64,000 nt of DNA from Cuneatibacter caecimuris. GTDB taxonomy: Bacteria > Bacillota > Clostridia > Lachnospirales > Lachnospiraceae. Positions 8,917 through 17,475 of the stretch are shown in pieces. Within the stretch, counting starts at the first letter, position 1; each line of letters starts with the position of its first letter. The position numbers were made by a program, and so were the translations under genes. The notes under the pieces were generated by a model. The model was given only the letters and a program-made list of their open reading frames with translations, was not told the origin of the DNA and ran no database searches. Location of the stretch: assembly GCF_004216775.1 (NCBI RefSeq), contig NZ_SGXF01000001.1:298828-362827 (forward strand), written 5' to 3'.

Positions 8917-9618
8917 ATGGATATTTCTCTTTACTGCAGTGAATCCGGGGCCGGTTTCCCCCTGATCCTGCTCCACGGAAACGGAGAAGACCACACCTAT
9001 TTCCGGGAACAGGCTCTGTACTTTTCGAAATATTACCGGGTAATCGCTCTGGATACCAGAGGTCATGGACAGAGTCCCCGGGGAACAGCCCCCTTTTCAC
9101 TGACTCAGTTCGCCGCTGACCTGAAAGAATTCATGGACCAAAAACAGATTTCCCGCGCTCACCTTCTGGGCTTCAGCGATGGGGCCAATATCGCGCTGCT
9201 GTTCGCCCTCAATTTTCCCGAACGGGTGGAAAAGCTGATCCTGAACGGCGGTAATCTGAATCCCCGCGGCGTTAAGCTGCACATCCAGCTGCCGATCCTG
9301 CTGGGCTGGGCCTGTACCCGGCTGTTCCGGCACATCTCTCCCCAGGCATTGGCGAATTATGAGATGATGAACCTGATGGTCACACAGCCTCATTTGAGCG
9401 GAGTGCAGCTTTCTGTGCTAACCGCGCCCGTACTGGTGATTGCAGGGGATAAAGATATGATTCGGGAAACCCACACCAGACTCATCGCAGATTCCCTGCC
9501 AAACAGCCGGCTCTGTATCCTCAGGGGAGACCATTTTATCGCGGCAAAAAACAGCCGGGAATTTAACCGGGCTGTGGCAGGTTTTCTGAATGAAACCTCT
9601 GAAAATGATGGAAAATAG
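8917..9618 (+). CDS. Alpha/beta hydrolase
   Basis: A 233-aa alpha/beta-fold hydrolase. The oxyanion-hole segment is LLHGNGED (near residue 20). The nucleophile elbow is GFSDGA (Ser near 90). The acid lies in the segment VIAGDKDMI, and the final His in GDHF (near 207). All parts of the catalytic triad are present. The substrate is unknown; family members are esterases, lipases or C-C hydrolases. It is 15 nt downstream of the MFS gene and 21 nt upstream of a small acetyltransferase gene, probably one operon. Confidence 0.88.
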   Translation: MDISLYCSESGAGFPLILLHGNGEDHTYFREQALYFSKYYRVIALDTRGHGQSPRGTAPFSLTQFAADLKEFMDQKQISRAHLLGFSDGANIALLFALNFPERVEKLILNGGNLNPRGVKLHIQLPILLGWACTRLFRHISPQALANYEMMNLMVTQPHLSGVQLSVLTAPVLVIAGDKDMIRETHTRLIADSLPNSRLCILRGDHFIAAKNSREFNRAVAGFLNETSENDGK

Positions 9619-9639
9619 AAAACAGGAAAGGAGTAAAGT

Positions 9640-9921
9640 ATGGAAAATCAAACATTTCAGATTGAACGCAACAGGATCGTGCTGTATTCCTCTGAAGGCA
9701 GGCTTTTAGCGGAAATCACATTCCCTGAGCAGCCGGACGGCACGGTCAGCATCAACCACACTTTTGTAGATGATTCTCTCAGGGGCAAGGGAATCGCAGG
9801 ACAGCTGGTCCAAAAAACCGCCGAGCTGCTCCGGTCGGATGGCCGTAAAGCCTGTCCCACCTGTTCCTACGCCGTGAAATGGTTTGAAAAAAATCCTGGC
9901 TACAATGATATTTTACTGTGA
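9640..9921 (+). CDS. Small GNAT-like N-acetyltransferase (YjdJ type)
   Basis: A 93-aa protein of the compact GCN5-related acetyltransferase family. It contains the acetyl-CoA-binding loop GKGIAGQLVQKT (about residues 48-60) and the conserved C-terminal CPTCSYAVKWFEKNP segment with two Cys. Proteins of this size are single-domain minimal GNATs of unknown substrate. AGGAG precedes the ATG. It is the last gene of a three-gene run. Confidence 0.88.
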   Translation: MENQTFQIERNRIVLYSSEGRLLAEITFPEQPDGTVSINHTFVDDSLRGKGIAGQLVQKTAELLRSDGRKACPTCSYAVKWFEKNPGYNDILL

Positions 9922-9982
9922 TGTAATAATCAAAAATTCCGGCAGCGCTGCAGAATTCCATACAGCGCGCCGGAATTTTTCA

Positions 9983-10465
9983 TCAACTATCCAGTTCAAA
10001 CAGGGCCTTTTCATAATCCCGGACATAAAACCGGATATTTTTTCTCCCCCGGGAAACCACAGCATGACCTTCCGCTTCCAGTTTTTCTTTCTGTGCCGCT
10101 GTCCCGCCAGGATACTTCGGGTTCAGCTCCCCCTCCGCCTTCAGCACTCTCCAATAGGGAGTTTCATCATTTTTTCTCTGATAGCTGGCCCAGGCGGCAA
10201 TGGAAACAAATATCCCCGCAGTGATGGGGTCTGTAAAATCCGCGTCGTTCTTTCGGGCAAAATAAGCTCTGATCTCTCCCACCGTCACCAGTTTCCCATA
10301 AGGAACCCTTTTCATCACTTGATCATACGCCAGCGGCGGCGCAAAGAACATTTTCTCCCCGCCATATTTACGGATTGACGCCTCATCTGTCACAATTTGT
10401 ATTTTGGGCATTCCGGTATCCTTGTGCAGCATTGCGTTAAAATCTTTTTTATCCTCGTTTGCCAT
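9983..10465 (-). CDS. MGMT-family (alkyltransferase-like) protein
   Basis: A 160-aa protein whose centre and C-terminus match the DNA-binding domain of O6-alkylguanine-DNA alkyltransferases: RVPYGKLVTVGEIRAY, then TPYWRVLKAEGELNPKYPGG and LEAEGH. The usual active-site PCHR is replaced by PYWRV, so the alkyl-accepting cysteine is absent at that place. The protein is therefore more likely a lesion-recognition alkyltransferase-like protein or a relative. AGGAGG lies upstream of the ATG at 10465; a longer frame to 10528 has no support. Confidence 0.75.
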   Translation of the reverse strand: MANEDKKDFNAMLHKDTGMPKIQIVTDEASIRKYGGEKMFFAPPLAYDQVMKRVPYGKLVTVGEIRAYFARKNDADFTDPITAGIFVSIAAWASYQRKNDETPYWRVLKAEGELNPKYPGGTAAQKEKLEAEGHAVVSRGRKNIRFYVRDYEKALFELDS

Positions 10466-10620
10466 ATCCAGCACCTCCTGGCTACAGCATAACCTATTTC
10501 CATACGCCATGCAATGAGACGGTTTCAATAATTTTATTTTTTAGATCTTAAGTCCGCAACATATATTAAAACTTCCGTAAATCAATTTATTATAATCTAA
10601 ACTGGAAAGGAGGTGCTGTA

Positions 10621-11478
10621 ATGGTCAATAAAGTTGAAATTATCAAGACTGCGATTGATTACATAGAAAATAATCTCTCGGAAAAAATAAGCTTATCCAC
10701 TATAGCGACAGCAGTTGGTTATTCAAAATATCATCTGCATAGAATATTTGTTGAAACTGTGGGATTGTCCATACATAACTATGTCCAGAGAAGACAGCTA
10801 ACGGAGTCAGCTAAGCTTCTTGTTTTTTCTGATAAATCCATTCTGGAGATTTCTCTCATTGCCGGTTATCAAAGCCAGCAGGCTTTTACAAATATTTTTA
10901 AACAGATGTATAAGAAAACACCTAATGAATACAGATTGTGCGAGGTATTTTATCCATTACAGCTTAGATTTGATTTGGAACATACAGTTACAGAAGAATT
11001 ATTACAACAGGAAATGCAGGCTGAGATCAGATTCGCAAAGCTAACAGATATTCCCGCATGGCTGTCGTTAGTTGATTTGGTAATAGATGGCTTTCCTAAT
11101 TTAAACTCAGCTGATTACTTAAGAGAACTGAAGAAAAGTATTGCTGAGCAAAGGGCATTAATTTTAGAAAAAAACAAAATTGCCCTGGCAGTCATGTCTA
11201 TCAACTACCATTCAGGGAGTATTGATTTCTTTGGTGTACACCCTTTATATCGCCAGTGCGGAATAGCAAACTTATTTTTAAACAAGGTGATGAACGAACT
11301 TTTAACTGATAAGGATATCTCAATCACAACCTTTCGTGAAGGCGATAAAGCAGATACAGGGTATCGAAAATTCTACAAGGAGTTGGGATTTTCTGAAGCA
11401 GAATTATTAGTGGAGTTTGGTTATCCCACACAGAAATTCATTTTTTCTCCAAAAACGGGAGGTAATATCAATGAATAA
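10621..11478 (+). CDS. AraC-type regulator fused to a GNAT acetyltransferase domain
   Basis: A 285-aa protein. Residues 1-110 hold two helix-turn-helix units of the AraC/XylS family (LSTIATAVGYSKYHLHRIF and ISLIAGYQSQQAFTNIFK, ending KKTPNEYR). Residues about 135-275 form a GCN5-type acetyltransferase with GVHPLYRQCGIANLFLNK and a late YRKFYKELGF motif. AGGAGG stands 7 nt before the ATG. The gene overlaps the downstream MATE pump by 8 nt, so it probably controls that pump in response to a ligand bound or modified by the GNAT half. Both genes are clearly AT-richer than their neighbours. Confidence 0.88.
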   Translation: MVNKVEIIKTAIDYIENNLSEKISLSTIATAVGYSKYHLHRIFVETVGLSIHNYVQRRQLTESAKLLVFSDKSILEISLIAGYQSQQAFTNIFKQMYKKTPNEYRLCEVFYPLQLRFDLEHTVTEELLQQEMQAEIRFAKLTDIPAWLSLVDLVIDGFPNLNSADYLRELKKSIAEQRALILEKNKIALAVMSINYHSGSIDFFGVHPLYRQCGIANLFLNKVMNELLTDKDISITTFREGDKADTGYRKFYKELGFSEAELLVEFGYPTQKFIFSPKTGGNINE

Positions 11479-12796
11479 AAATCCACTGGCAAAAGATTTT
11501 AAAATTGGTTCTCTGCTGAAATTTGCCTTGCCCACAATTATCATGATGTTGTTTATGGGATTTTATACGATTATTGATATTGTTTTTGTATCACGTTTTG
11601 TCAATACTAATGCTTTATCCGCAATTAATATTGTATGTCCTGTTATTAATCTCATTGTGGGCTTGAGCACAATGGCAGCAACTGGCGGCAGTGCGATTGT
11701 TGCCAGAAAAATGGGGTCCGGAGAATCTGAAAGGGCAAAACAGGATTTTTCATTTCTATTTCTATTTACTCTGCTTCTGGGAGTAATCATTTCTGTTTTG
11801 GGGACAGTTTTTATTGATACAATCATATATGCTCTAGGGGCAGATGATGTTTTGTATCCATATTGCAAAGACTATTTGAAAATTATTTTATTGTTCGCAC
11901 CGGCAAGCATGCTGCAGGTACTATTTCAAAATTTGTTTGTGACTGCAGGAAAGCCTGCTTTAGGATTAATATTCTCAGTATTGGCTGGCGTAATGAATAT
12001 TGTGTTTGATTATATCTTTATGGTTCCGCTTGATATGGGAATTACAGGCGCAGGATTAGGTACCGGGATAGGATATATGATACCTGCCGCTGCCGGCCTT
12101 ATCATTTTCAGCAAAAAAACAGGCACATTAACTTTTGTGAAACCAGTTATAGATTTTAAAATGCTTTGTGAAAGCTGCCTGAACGGTTCATCGGAAATGG
12201 TAAGCCAGATTTCAACAGCCGTCACTACTTTTTTCTTCAATCTTACGATGATGAAGTTGTCAGGCATAAACGGCGTCGCTTCAATTACTATTATGATATA
12301 TACGCAATTCCTGCTCACCACATTATTTATTGGTTTCTCACTGGGCGTAGCTCCTGTTATCAGTTTTAACTTTGGAGCAAAGAACTGTTACAGATTAAAA
12401 AAAATATATAAAATATGTGTCTCCTTCATTCTCATAAGTTCACTGCTCATTTTTGCCCTGTCTTTGCTGGGCGCCAATAATTTGGTGCAGCTGTTTACAG
12501 GAAGGAATGAAGAAGTATACGAAATTACAAAAAGGGGGTTTCTGATATTTGCATTTAGCTTTCTTTTCTCAGGCTTCAATATATTTTCATCAGCAATTTT
12601 CACAGCGCTGTCCAATGGGAAAATATCTGCATTGATTTCGTTTTTAAGGACATTTGGATTCATCATGCCAGGTCTGATGATCTTACCGAATTTCATTGGA
12701 ACAGCCGGTGTATGGCTGGCTGTGCCTCTTGCAGAAGTATTAACATTGTGTGTATCACTTTATATGAATTGCAGGCTATGGGTGTCCTGGAAATAA
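11471..12796 (+). CDS. MATE family multidrug/cation antiporter
   Basis: A 441-aa protein with twelve hydrophobic helices in two homologous halves. MATE landmarks include FVNTNALSAINIVCPV in TM2 and GGSAIVARKMGSG after it. The start at 11471 is set by GGGAGG upstream and lies inside the 3' end of the AraC-GNAT gene. Pumps of this family export cationic drugs or metabolites with Na+ or H+. Coupling to the regulator suggests inducible efflux. AT-rich like its partner. Confidence 0.92.
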   Translation: MNKNPLAKDFKIGSLLKFALPTIIMMLFMGFYTIIDIVFVSRFVNTNALSAINIVCPVINLIVGLSTMAATGGSAIVARKMGSGESERAKQDFSFLFLFTLLLGVIISVLGTVFIDTIIYALGADDVLYPYCKDYLKIILLFAPASMLQVLFQNLFVTAGKPALGLIFSVLAGVMNIVFDYIFMVPLDMGITGAGLGTGIGYMIPAAAGLIIFSKKTGTLTFVKPVIDFKMLCESCLNGSSEMVSQISTAVTTFFFNLTMMKLSGINGVASITIMIYTQFLLTTLFIGFSLGVAPVISFNFGAKNCYRLKKIYKICVSFILISSLLIFALSLLGANNLVQLFTGRNEEVYEITKRGFLIFAFSFLFSGFNIFSSAIFTALSNGKISALISFLRTFGFIMPGLMILPNFIGTAGVWLAVPLAEVLTLCVSLYMNCRLWVSWK

Positions 12797-12830
12797 AAAC
12801 GGCTTCCGGAAAATTTATTCCCCGGAAGCC
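12791..12830 (-). terminator. Rho-independent terminator of fucI
   Basis: The stem GGCTTCCGG (12801-12809) pairs with CCGGAAGCC (12822-12830). On the minus strand it is followed by GTTTTTATTT. It lies 15 nt after the fucI stop and overlaps the end of the convergent MATE gene. Confidence 0.85.
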
Positions 12831-12845
12831 GGCGTATCTTACAAA

Positions 12846-14639
12846 TTATTTGTACAGCGGTCCATATGTCTGGCAGGCGCGGAAATCCGCTCCTTCCGCA
12901 TCCATTCCGAACGCATTCCAGGCAGCAGGGCGGAAGATTTTTTCTTCCGGCACGTTATGCATGCATACAGGGATGCGCAGCATGGAGCACATGGTGATCA
13001 GATCCGCTCCGATATGTCCATAGGAAATCGCGCCGTGATTCGCTCCCCAGTGATTCATCACTTCATAAGCATCCCGGAAAGCGCCTGTGCCTGTGCATCT
13101 GGGTGCAAACCAGGTGCAGGGCCATGTATAGTCAGTTCTCTTCCAGAGTTTATCGGAAACCTCTTCCGGCAGGTTGATGGTCCAGCCTTCCGCGATCTGC
13201 AGCACAGGTCCCAGGCCCTTCACCAGATTCAGTCGGATCATGGTAGCCGGCATTTCAGCGGTGGTGAGGAATCTGGAGGAGTAACCGCCTCCGCGGAAAT
13301 ATCCTCTGTCAGCAGGGTTCCAGGTAGTAGCGTTCAAAATAGCTTCCTGATCTTCTTCGGTCACATCATACCAGGGCTTCATCACGCCATTTCCGTTTTC
13401 ATCCTTAGCTTCGCCGCAGGCGTCCAGGCAGGCTGCGCCGGAATTGATCAGATGGATGAACCCATTTGCTTCCTTTGCCTTTCCTTCGATCTCATAGCCG
13501 GTGGCGCGCTTCACAGCTTCGCCGCTCCAGTAGGTGCGGACATCCGCGAAGATCTGCGCCCGGTTGGTGAGCAGCTTCATGAACATCATGCCCAGGCCGT
13601 TGAGCACATCATTCTCCGTGGCCAGCACGTAAGGCTCTCTGGCCCCGTTCCAGTCAAAGGAAGTGTTCAGCATCGCTTCCGCAAAGTCGCAGTTGGGATA
13701 GAAATCCGTCCACTGTCTCTGACCCTGGAATCCTGCGGCCAATGCATTATGGCCGACTTTTTCTTCCTCACAGCCTTCGGGCAAAGAGGGATTGCCGTTC
13801 ATCAGGTCTTTGATAATGACCATCATCTTTACCACAAACTCCCAGTCTGCATCCTTTTCTTCTCTGGACTTCTGAATAAATTCGGGGTTCTTGTCAAAGC
13901 CTTCTTTACATTTTTCCTTCGTCCAGGCCAGAGCTCTTTCAAATTCTGCGTGATCATAAATCCCTTCTGTCATGCGGCGGATGATCTCTACCTCATCCAC
14001 AGATTCCACGCGCATTCCCAGATATTCTTCGATAAATGCGGGATCGATAATGGAACCGCCGATTCCCATACAGATGGAACCGATCTGCAGATAGCTCTTG
14101 CCTCTCATGGAAGCCGCCGCTACAGCCGCTCTTCCGAATCTCAGCAGTTTTTCTTCCACATCCGCGGGGATGCTGGTATCGTCCGCTTCCTGCACATCAT
14201 GGCCGTAAATTCCGAAAGCCGGAAGACCCTTCTGCGCATGGGTAGCCAGTACGCTGGCCAGATATACCGCGCCGGGGCGCTCCGTTCCGTTAAATCCCCA
14301 AACGCCTTTGATGGTCATGGGGTCCATATCCATTGTTTCCGCTCCATAGCACCAGCAGGGAGTCACAGTCAGCGTGATGCTGACCCCTTCCTTCTGGAAC
14401 TTTGACGCGCAGGCTGCGCTCTCCGCCACTCTGCCGATGGTGGTATCTGCAATCACCACTTTCACCGGTTCTCCATTGGAATACTTCAGGTTATCAGTAA
14501 ATAATTTCGCTGCGGATTTTGCCATATTCATTGTCTGTTCTTCCAGGGATTCCCTTACCTGGAGCGCGCCTCTGCGCCCGTCAATGGTAGGGCGGATTCC
14601 GATTACCGGATAATCCCCGATCAATCTGCTTGCTGCCAT
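12846..14639 (-). CDS. fucI: L-fucose isomerase
   Basis: A 597-aa protein matching the full length of FucI, which converts L-fucose to L-fuculose (and D-arabinose to D-ribulose) with Mn2+. It opens with the family N-terminus [18 protein letters not shown]. It contains the [14 protein letters not shown] segment and metal-binding acidic residues in the second domain. AGGAGG precedes the ATG. No fuculokinase or fuculose-phosphate aldolase gene lies nearby, so it works with enzymes encoded elsewhere. It has its own terminator. Confidence 0.95.
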   Translation of the reverse strand: MAASRLIGDYPVIGIRPTIDGRRGALQVRESLEEQTMNMAKSAAKLFTDNLKYSNGEPVKVVIADTTIGRVAESAACASKFQKEGVSITLTVTPCWCYGAETMDMDPMTIKGVWGFNGTERPGAVYLASVLATHAQKGLPAFGIYGHDVQEADDTSIPADVEEKLLRFGRAAVAAASMRGKSYLQIGSICMGIGGSIIDPAFIEEYLGMRVESVDEVEIIRRMTEGIYDHAEFERALAWTKEKCKEGFDKNPEFIQKSREEKDADWEFVVKMMVIIKDLMNGNPSLPEGCEEEKVGHNALAAGFQGQRQWTDFYPNCDFAEAMLNTSFDWNGAREPYVLATENDVLNGLGMMFMKLLTNRAQIFADVRTYWSGEAVKRATGYEIEGKAKEANGFIHLINSGAACLDACGEAKDENGNGVMKPWYDVTEEDQEAILNATTWNPADRGYFRGGGYSSRFLTTAEMPATMIRLNLVKGLGPVLQIAEGWTINLPEEVSDKLWKRTDYTWPCTWFAPRCTGTGAFRDAYEVMNHWGANHGAISYGHIGADLITMCSMLRIPVCMHNVPEEKIFRPAAWNAFGMDAEGADFRACQTYGPLYK

Positions 14640-14765
14640 ATCTTATTCCTCCTGTTTGTCTGTTCGGAGCGCTCACAGGCTCCGGGCCACTTTGCCTTCT
14701 ACGGACAGTTTAGCACCAATTTCCCGACAGATCTTGTGTTTTTGTGGCAAATAATAGAACGATAT

Positions 14766-15500
14766 TCAGCTCTGATATCCTCCCTCTCTGTTCCCGTTCC
14801 ACAGGCGGGTGTACAGCTCCGCGTCCGTCGCCTCCCGGTAAGGGTTGAGAAAAAATATGCCTAGAATTCCCATAGTAAATATATTGAGGACTACCCACCC
14901 AAAGAAAGACAGATCCAGCACAAATACATCCCACTTATTTCCGAACATCATATCCCGGCTGGCCGCAAAAACTTCCTGGCGGGACATCTCAGGATGAAAC
15001 GCCAGCAAATAGGGGACCATTCTGTACTGATAAGATTTTATGATGCCAGGTATCATGAACAGAAAAGACCAGAGAACAATATAGAGATCTCTAAGCAGCA
15101 GCGTGCCCACTACCCTGCCATAATTTCCATTCCGAAACCCGGACAGCAGCTCTCCCGCCCGCGGCTGGCTTACCTGATTCTTAACAAAAAATCCCTTGCC
15201 CCCTACCTCAAAAATATTCCAGACAAAAATGCGCAGGATCAGGGAAACAATACCCGACACAAACAGCATGCCAAATGCTATTATGACAAAAATGTAAAGG
15301 AATTTCACGGGATCTGAAGTCATATCTTCTACATCAATATTGAATACATTATGATGGTTTTCGTTTCTCACCTCAATCCGGCTTTTGACGTTAAGGCCGT
15401 TGATCAGCAGCATCATAACCAGATTAACCAGAACGCAGCTCCAATAATTCTTGTATAATACTGTTTTAGCCCTGGATTTTAGTTCTGCTCTGTTCCACAT
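14766..15500 (-). CDS. DUF975 family membrane protein
   Basis: A 244-aa integral membrane protein beginning MWNRAELKSRAKTVLYKNYW, the usual N-terminus of DUF975 proteins. It has about five hydrophobic segments and the late motif SRDMMFGNKWDVFVLDLSF. Function unknown. The start at 15500 has GGGGG six nt upstream; the frame continues to 15584 without support. Confidence 0.85.
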   Translation of the reverse strand: MWNRAELKSRAKTVLYKNYWSCVLVNLVMMLLINGLNVKSRIEVRNENHHNVFNIDVEDMTSDPVKFLYIFVIIAFGMLFVSGIVSLILRIFVWNIFEVGGKGFFVKNQVSQPRAGELLSGFRNGNYGRVVGTLLLRDLYIVLWSFLFMIPGIIKSYQYRMVPYLLAFHPEMSRQEVFAASRDMMFGNKWDVFVLDLSFFGWVVLNIFTMGILGIFFLNPYREATDAELYTRLWNGNREGGYQS

Positions 15501-15546
15501 ATTCATCCCCCATATTATCATTATTTTATTGTTTTCTAAATTGTAC

Positions 15547-15578
15547 AAAACGGCTATTGTGATATAACAATAGCCGTT
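15547..15578 (-). terminator. Terminator of the eda-kdgK operon
   Basis: A 12-bp perfect stem, AACGGCTATTGT (15549-15560) with ACAATAGCCGTT (15567-15578), followed on the minus strand by TTGTACAATTT. It stands 23 nt after the kdgK stop. Confidence 0.8.
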
Positions 15579-15601
15579 CTGCATATAAACTTATTCAATT
15601 A

Positions 15602-16633
15602 TTATCTCTGTACGCGTCCGGAACCGTCGCCGCCCACCAGGCCGTCAACATCCGCTCTGTTAACCAGGTTGAAGTCCCCGGGAATGGTATGCTTCAGAGC
15701 AGAGGCCGCCACGCCGTATTCCAGAGCGTCTTTCCAGTTCTTGCCGTCCAGGAAGCCGCAGATCACGCCGCCCGCAAAGGAGTCGCCGCCGCCTACGCGG
15801 TCCACGATGGGGCTGATATCATATTTTCTGGAATGATAGAATTCCTTATCATCGCGGGAGTAAATACATGCAGACCAGCCGTTGTGGGATGCGGAATAGG
15901 ACTCGCGCAGGGAGGAAATCACATACTTGAAGTTGAATTTCTCCACCATCTGCTGGAAAATGTCCACATAACCCTGCAGCTCCAGATTGCCGGAAGTCAC
16001 GTCAGTGTTGCCGGGCTTGAAGCCCAGAACCTTCTCCGCGTCCTCTTCATTGCCGATGCATACGTCCACATACTGCATCAGGTTGGACATCACCTTCTGA
16101 GCCTTTTCGGAAGACCACAGTTTCTTACGGAAGTTCAGGTCCACAGAAACCGTAACGCCGTGCGCCTTGGCAGCTTTGCAGGCAGCCTCGGTCAGCACTG
16201 CAGCCGCGTCGGATACGGCAGGAGTGATGCCTGTAAAGTGGAACCAGTCAGCGCCTTCAAAAATAGCGTCAAAATCAAAATCCTCGGCAACAGCAGTTGC
16301 GATGGAAGAATTTGCTCTGTCGTACACTACGTTGGACGCTCTCATGGACGCGCCTGTCTCCAGGAAGTAAATGCCCAGACGTTCTCCGCCCTTCGCGATA
16401 TGCTTTGTATCCACGCCGTATTTTCTCAGTGCAGCCACCGCGCACTCACCGATGGGGTTCTTGGGAACCTTGGTCACGAACGCCGCATCGTGTCCGTAAT
16501 TTGCCAGAGACACCGCTACGTTTGCCTCGCCGCCGCCGTAATTTACATCAAACTCGTCAGCCTGAATAAACTTCTCATTGCCAGGGGTGGACAGTCTCAG
16601 CATGATCTCACCCATAGTAATTACTCTTGCCAT
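15602..16633 (-). CDS. kdgK: 2-keto-3-deoxygluconate kinase
   Basis: A 343-aa PfkB/ribokinase-family sugar kinase. The N-terminal GGGEANVAVSLANYG sugar-binding motif and the C-terminal DRVGGGDSFAGGVI motif, with its catalytic Asp, are both present. With eda and uxaA next to it, the substrate is almost certainly 2-keto-3-deoxygluconate, phosphorylated to KDPG. The gene lies 38 nt downstream of eda and is followed by a terminator, so it closes the operon. Confidence 0.93.
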   Translation of the reverse strand: MARVITMGEIMLRLSTPGNEKFIQADEFDVNYGGGEANVAVSLANYGHDAAFVTKVPKNPIGECAVAALRKYGVDTKHIAKGGERLGIYFLETGASMRASNVVYDRANSSIATAVAEDFDFDAIFEGADWFHFTGITPAVSDAAAVLTEAACKAAKAHGVTVSVDLNFRKKLWSSEKAQKVMSNLMQYVDVCIGNEEDAEKVLGFKPGNTDVTSGNLELQGYVDIFQQMVEKFNFKYVISSLRESYSASHNGWSACIYSRDDKEFYHSRKYDISPIVDRVGGGDSFAGGVICGFLDGKNWKDALEYGVAASALKHTIPGDFNLVNRADVDGLVGGDGSGRVQR

Positions 16634-16671
16634 GATATTTTCTCTCCTTGCATGAATAAAATTAGTATAAA

Positions 16672-17319
16672 TTATTTATTGCGTGCCGCCGCAACTGCCG
16701 CCACAAATTCCTGCGCCTTTGCAGTTACTGCTGCATAATCGCCCTTCTTAGCGCCGGCAGTCAGGTTGGAGCCTGTTCCTACCGCGCATGCGCCGGCCTT
16801 CAGCCACTTGTCCACATTGTCCACGTCTACGCCGCCGGAGGGCATGAACTCGCCCTGGGGCAGGGGGCCTCTGAAGGAGCTGATCGCAGCCGGTCCAACG
16901 ATGTTGCCAGGGAATACCTTAATGATGTCGCAGCCCAGTTCCAGAGCGGTGATCGCCTCTGTGGGAGTCATTACGCCCGGCAGCATAGGAACTCTGTAGC
17001 GGTTGCAGAGCTTCACAGTCTCGGGATTCAGTCCAGGGCTAACCACATACTGTGCGCCGGCCAGAATAACTGCTCTTGCTGTTTCAGGATCCAGAACAGT
17101 GCCCGCGCCGATCACAACATCGGGGTTGCTTCTGTACTTGTCGCACATTGCCTTGATAATATCCACTGCGCCGGGTACGGTCATAGTGATCTCAATGAAA
17201 TTAATGCCGCCTGCGATGATGGCGTCAATCACCTTTTCACCCTGCTCCTTGCTCTCCGCGCGGACAACGGCAACCAGGCAGTCTTCTTTCATTTTTGTGA
17301 TAACCTGTTCTTTTTTCAT
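16672..17319 (-). CDS. eda: KDPG/KHG aldolase
   Basis: A 215-aa class I aldolase that splits 2-keto-3-deoxy-6-phosphogluconate into pyruvate and glyceraldehyde 3-phosphate. The Schiff-base lysine is in CDIIKVFPGN (Lys134) and the catalytic glutamate in FIEITMT (Glu43). The phosphate loop is PSGGV. It has its own promoter (TTGACA-N17-TACAAT, 17399-17371) and is co-transcribed with kdgK. It is the last step of hexuronate breakdown. Confidence 0.96.
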   Translation of the reverse strand: MKKEQVITKMKEDCLVAVVRAESKEQGEKVIDAIIAGGINFIEITMTVPGAVDIIKAMCDKYRSNPDVVIGAGTVLDPETARAVILAGAQYVVSPGLNPETVKLCNRYRVPMLPGVMTPTEAITALELGCDIIKVFPGNIVGPAAISSFRGPLPQGEFMPSGGVDVDNVDKWLKAGACAVGTGSNLTAGAKKGDYAAVTAKAQEFVAAVAAARNK

Positions 17320-17370
17320 TTTTCTCTCCTTCTTTCTTATCCAGCTGATGGCTGGTCATACTCTGTTTTT

Positions 17371-17399
17371 ATTGTAATGGTTCCGCTGAGAAATGTCAA
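17371..17399 (-). promoter_or_regulatory. Promoter of eda-kdgK
   Basis: On the minus strand TTGACA (17399-17394) and TACAAT (17376-17371) are separated by exactly 17 nt. No TGTAAGCGCTTACA-type operator is seen here, so control of this promoter differs from that of uxaA. Confidence 0.8.
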
Positions 17400-17475
17400 T
17401 GTTCTGCCGCAATAATTTTACAGCAGCCTGCAGATCTTCTGCAGCTGTTCAGACATGCTGGGCTGTTACGATTTT

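Noticed and set aside
12957-14405. 482-codon open frame antisense to fucI
   Set aside because: fucI is complete with ribosome site and terminator; the antisense product has no recognisable motif.
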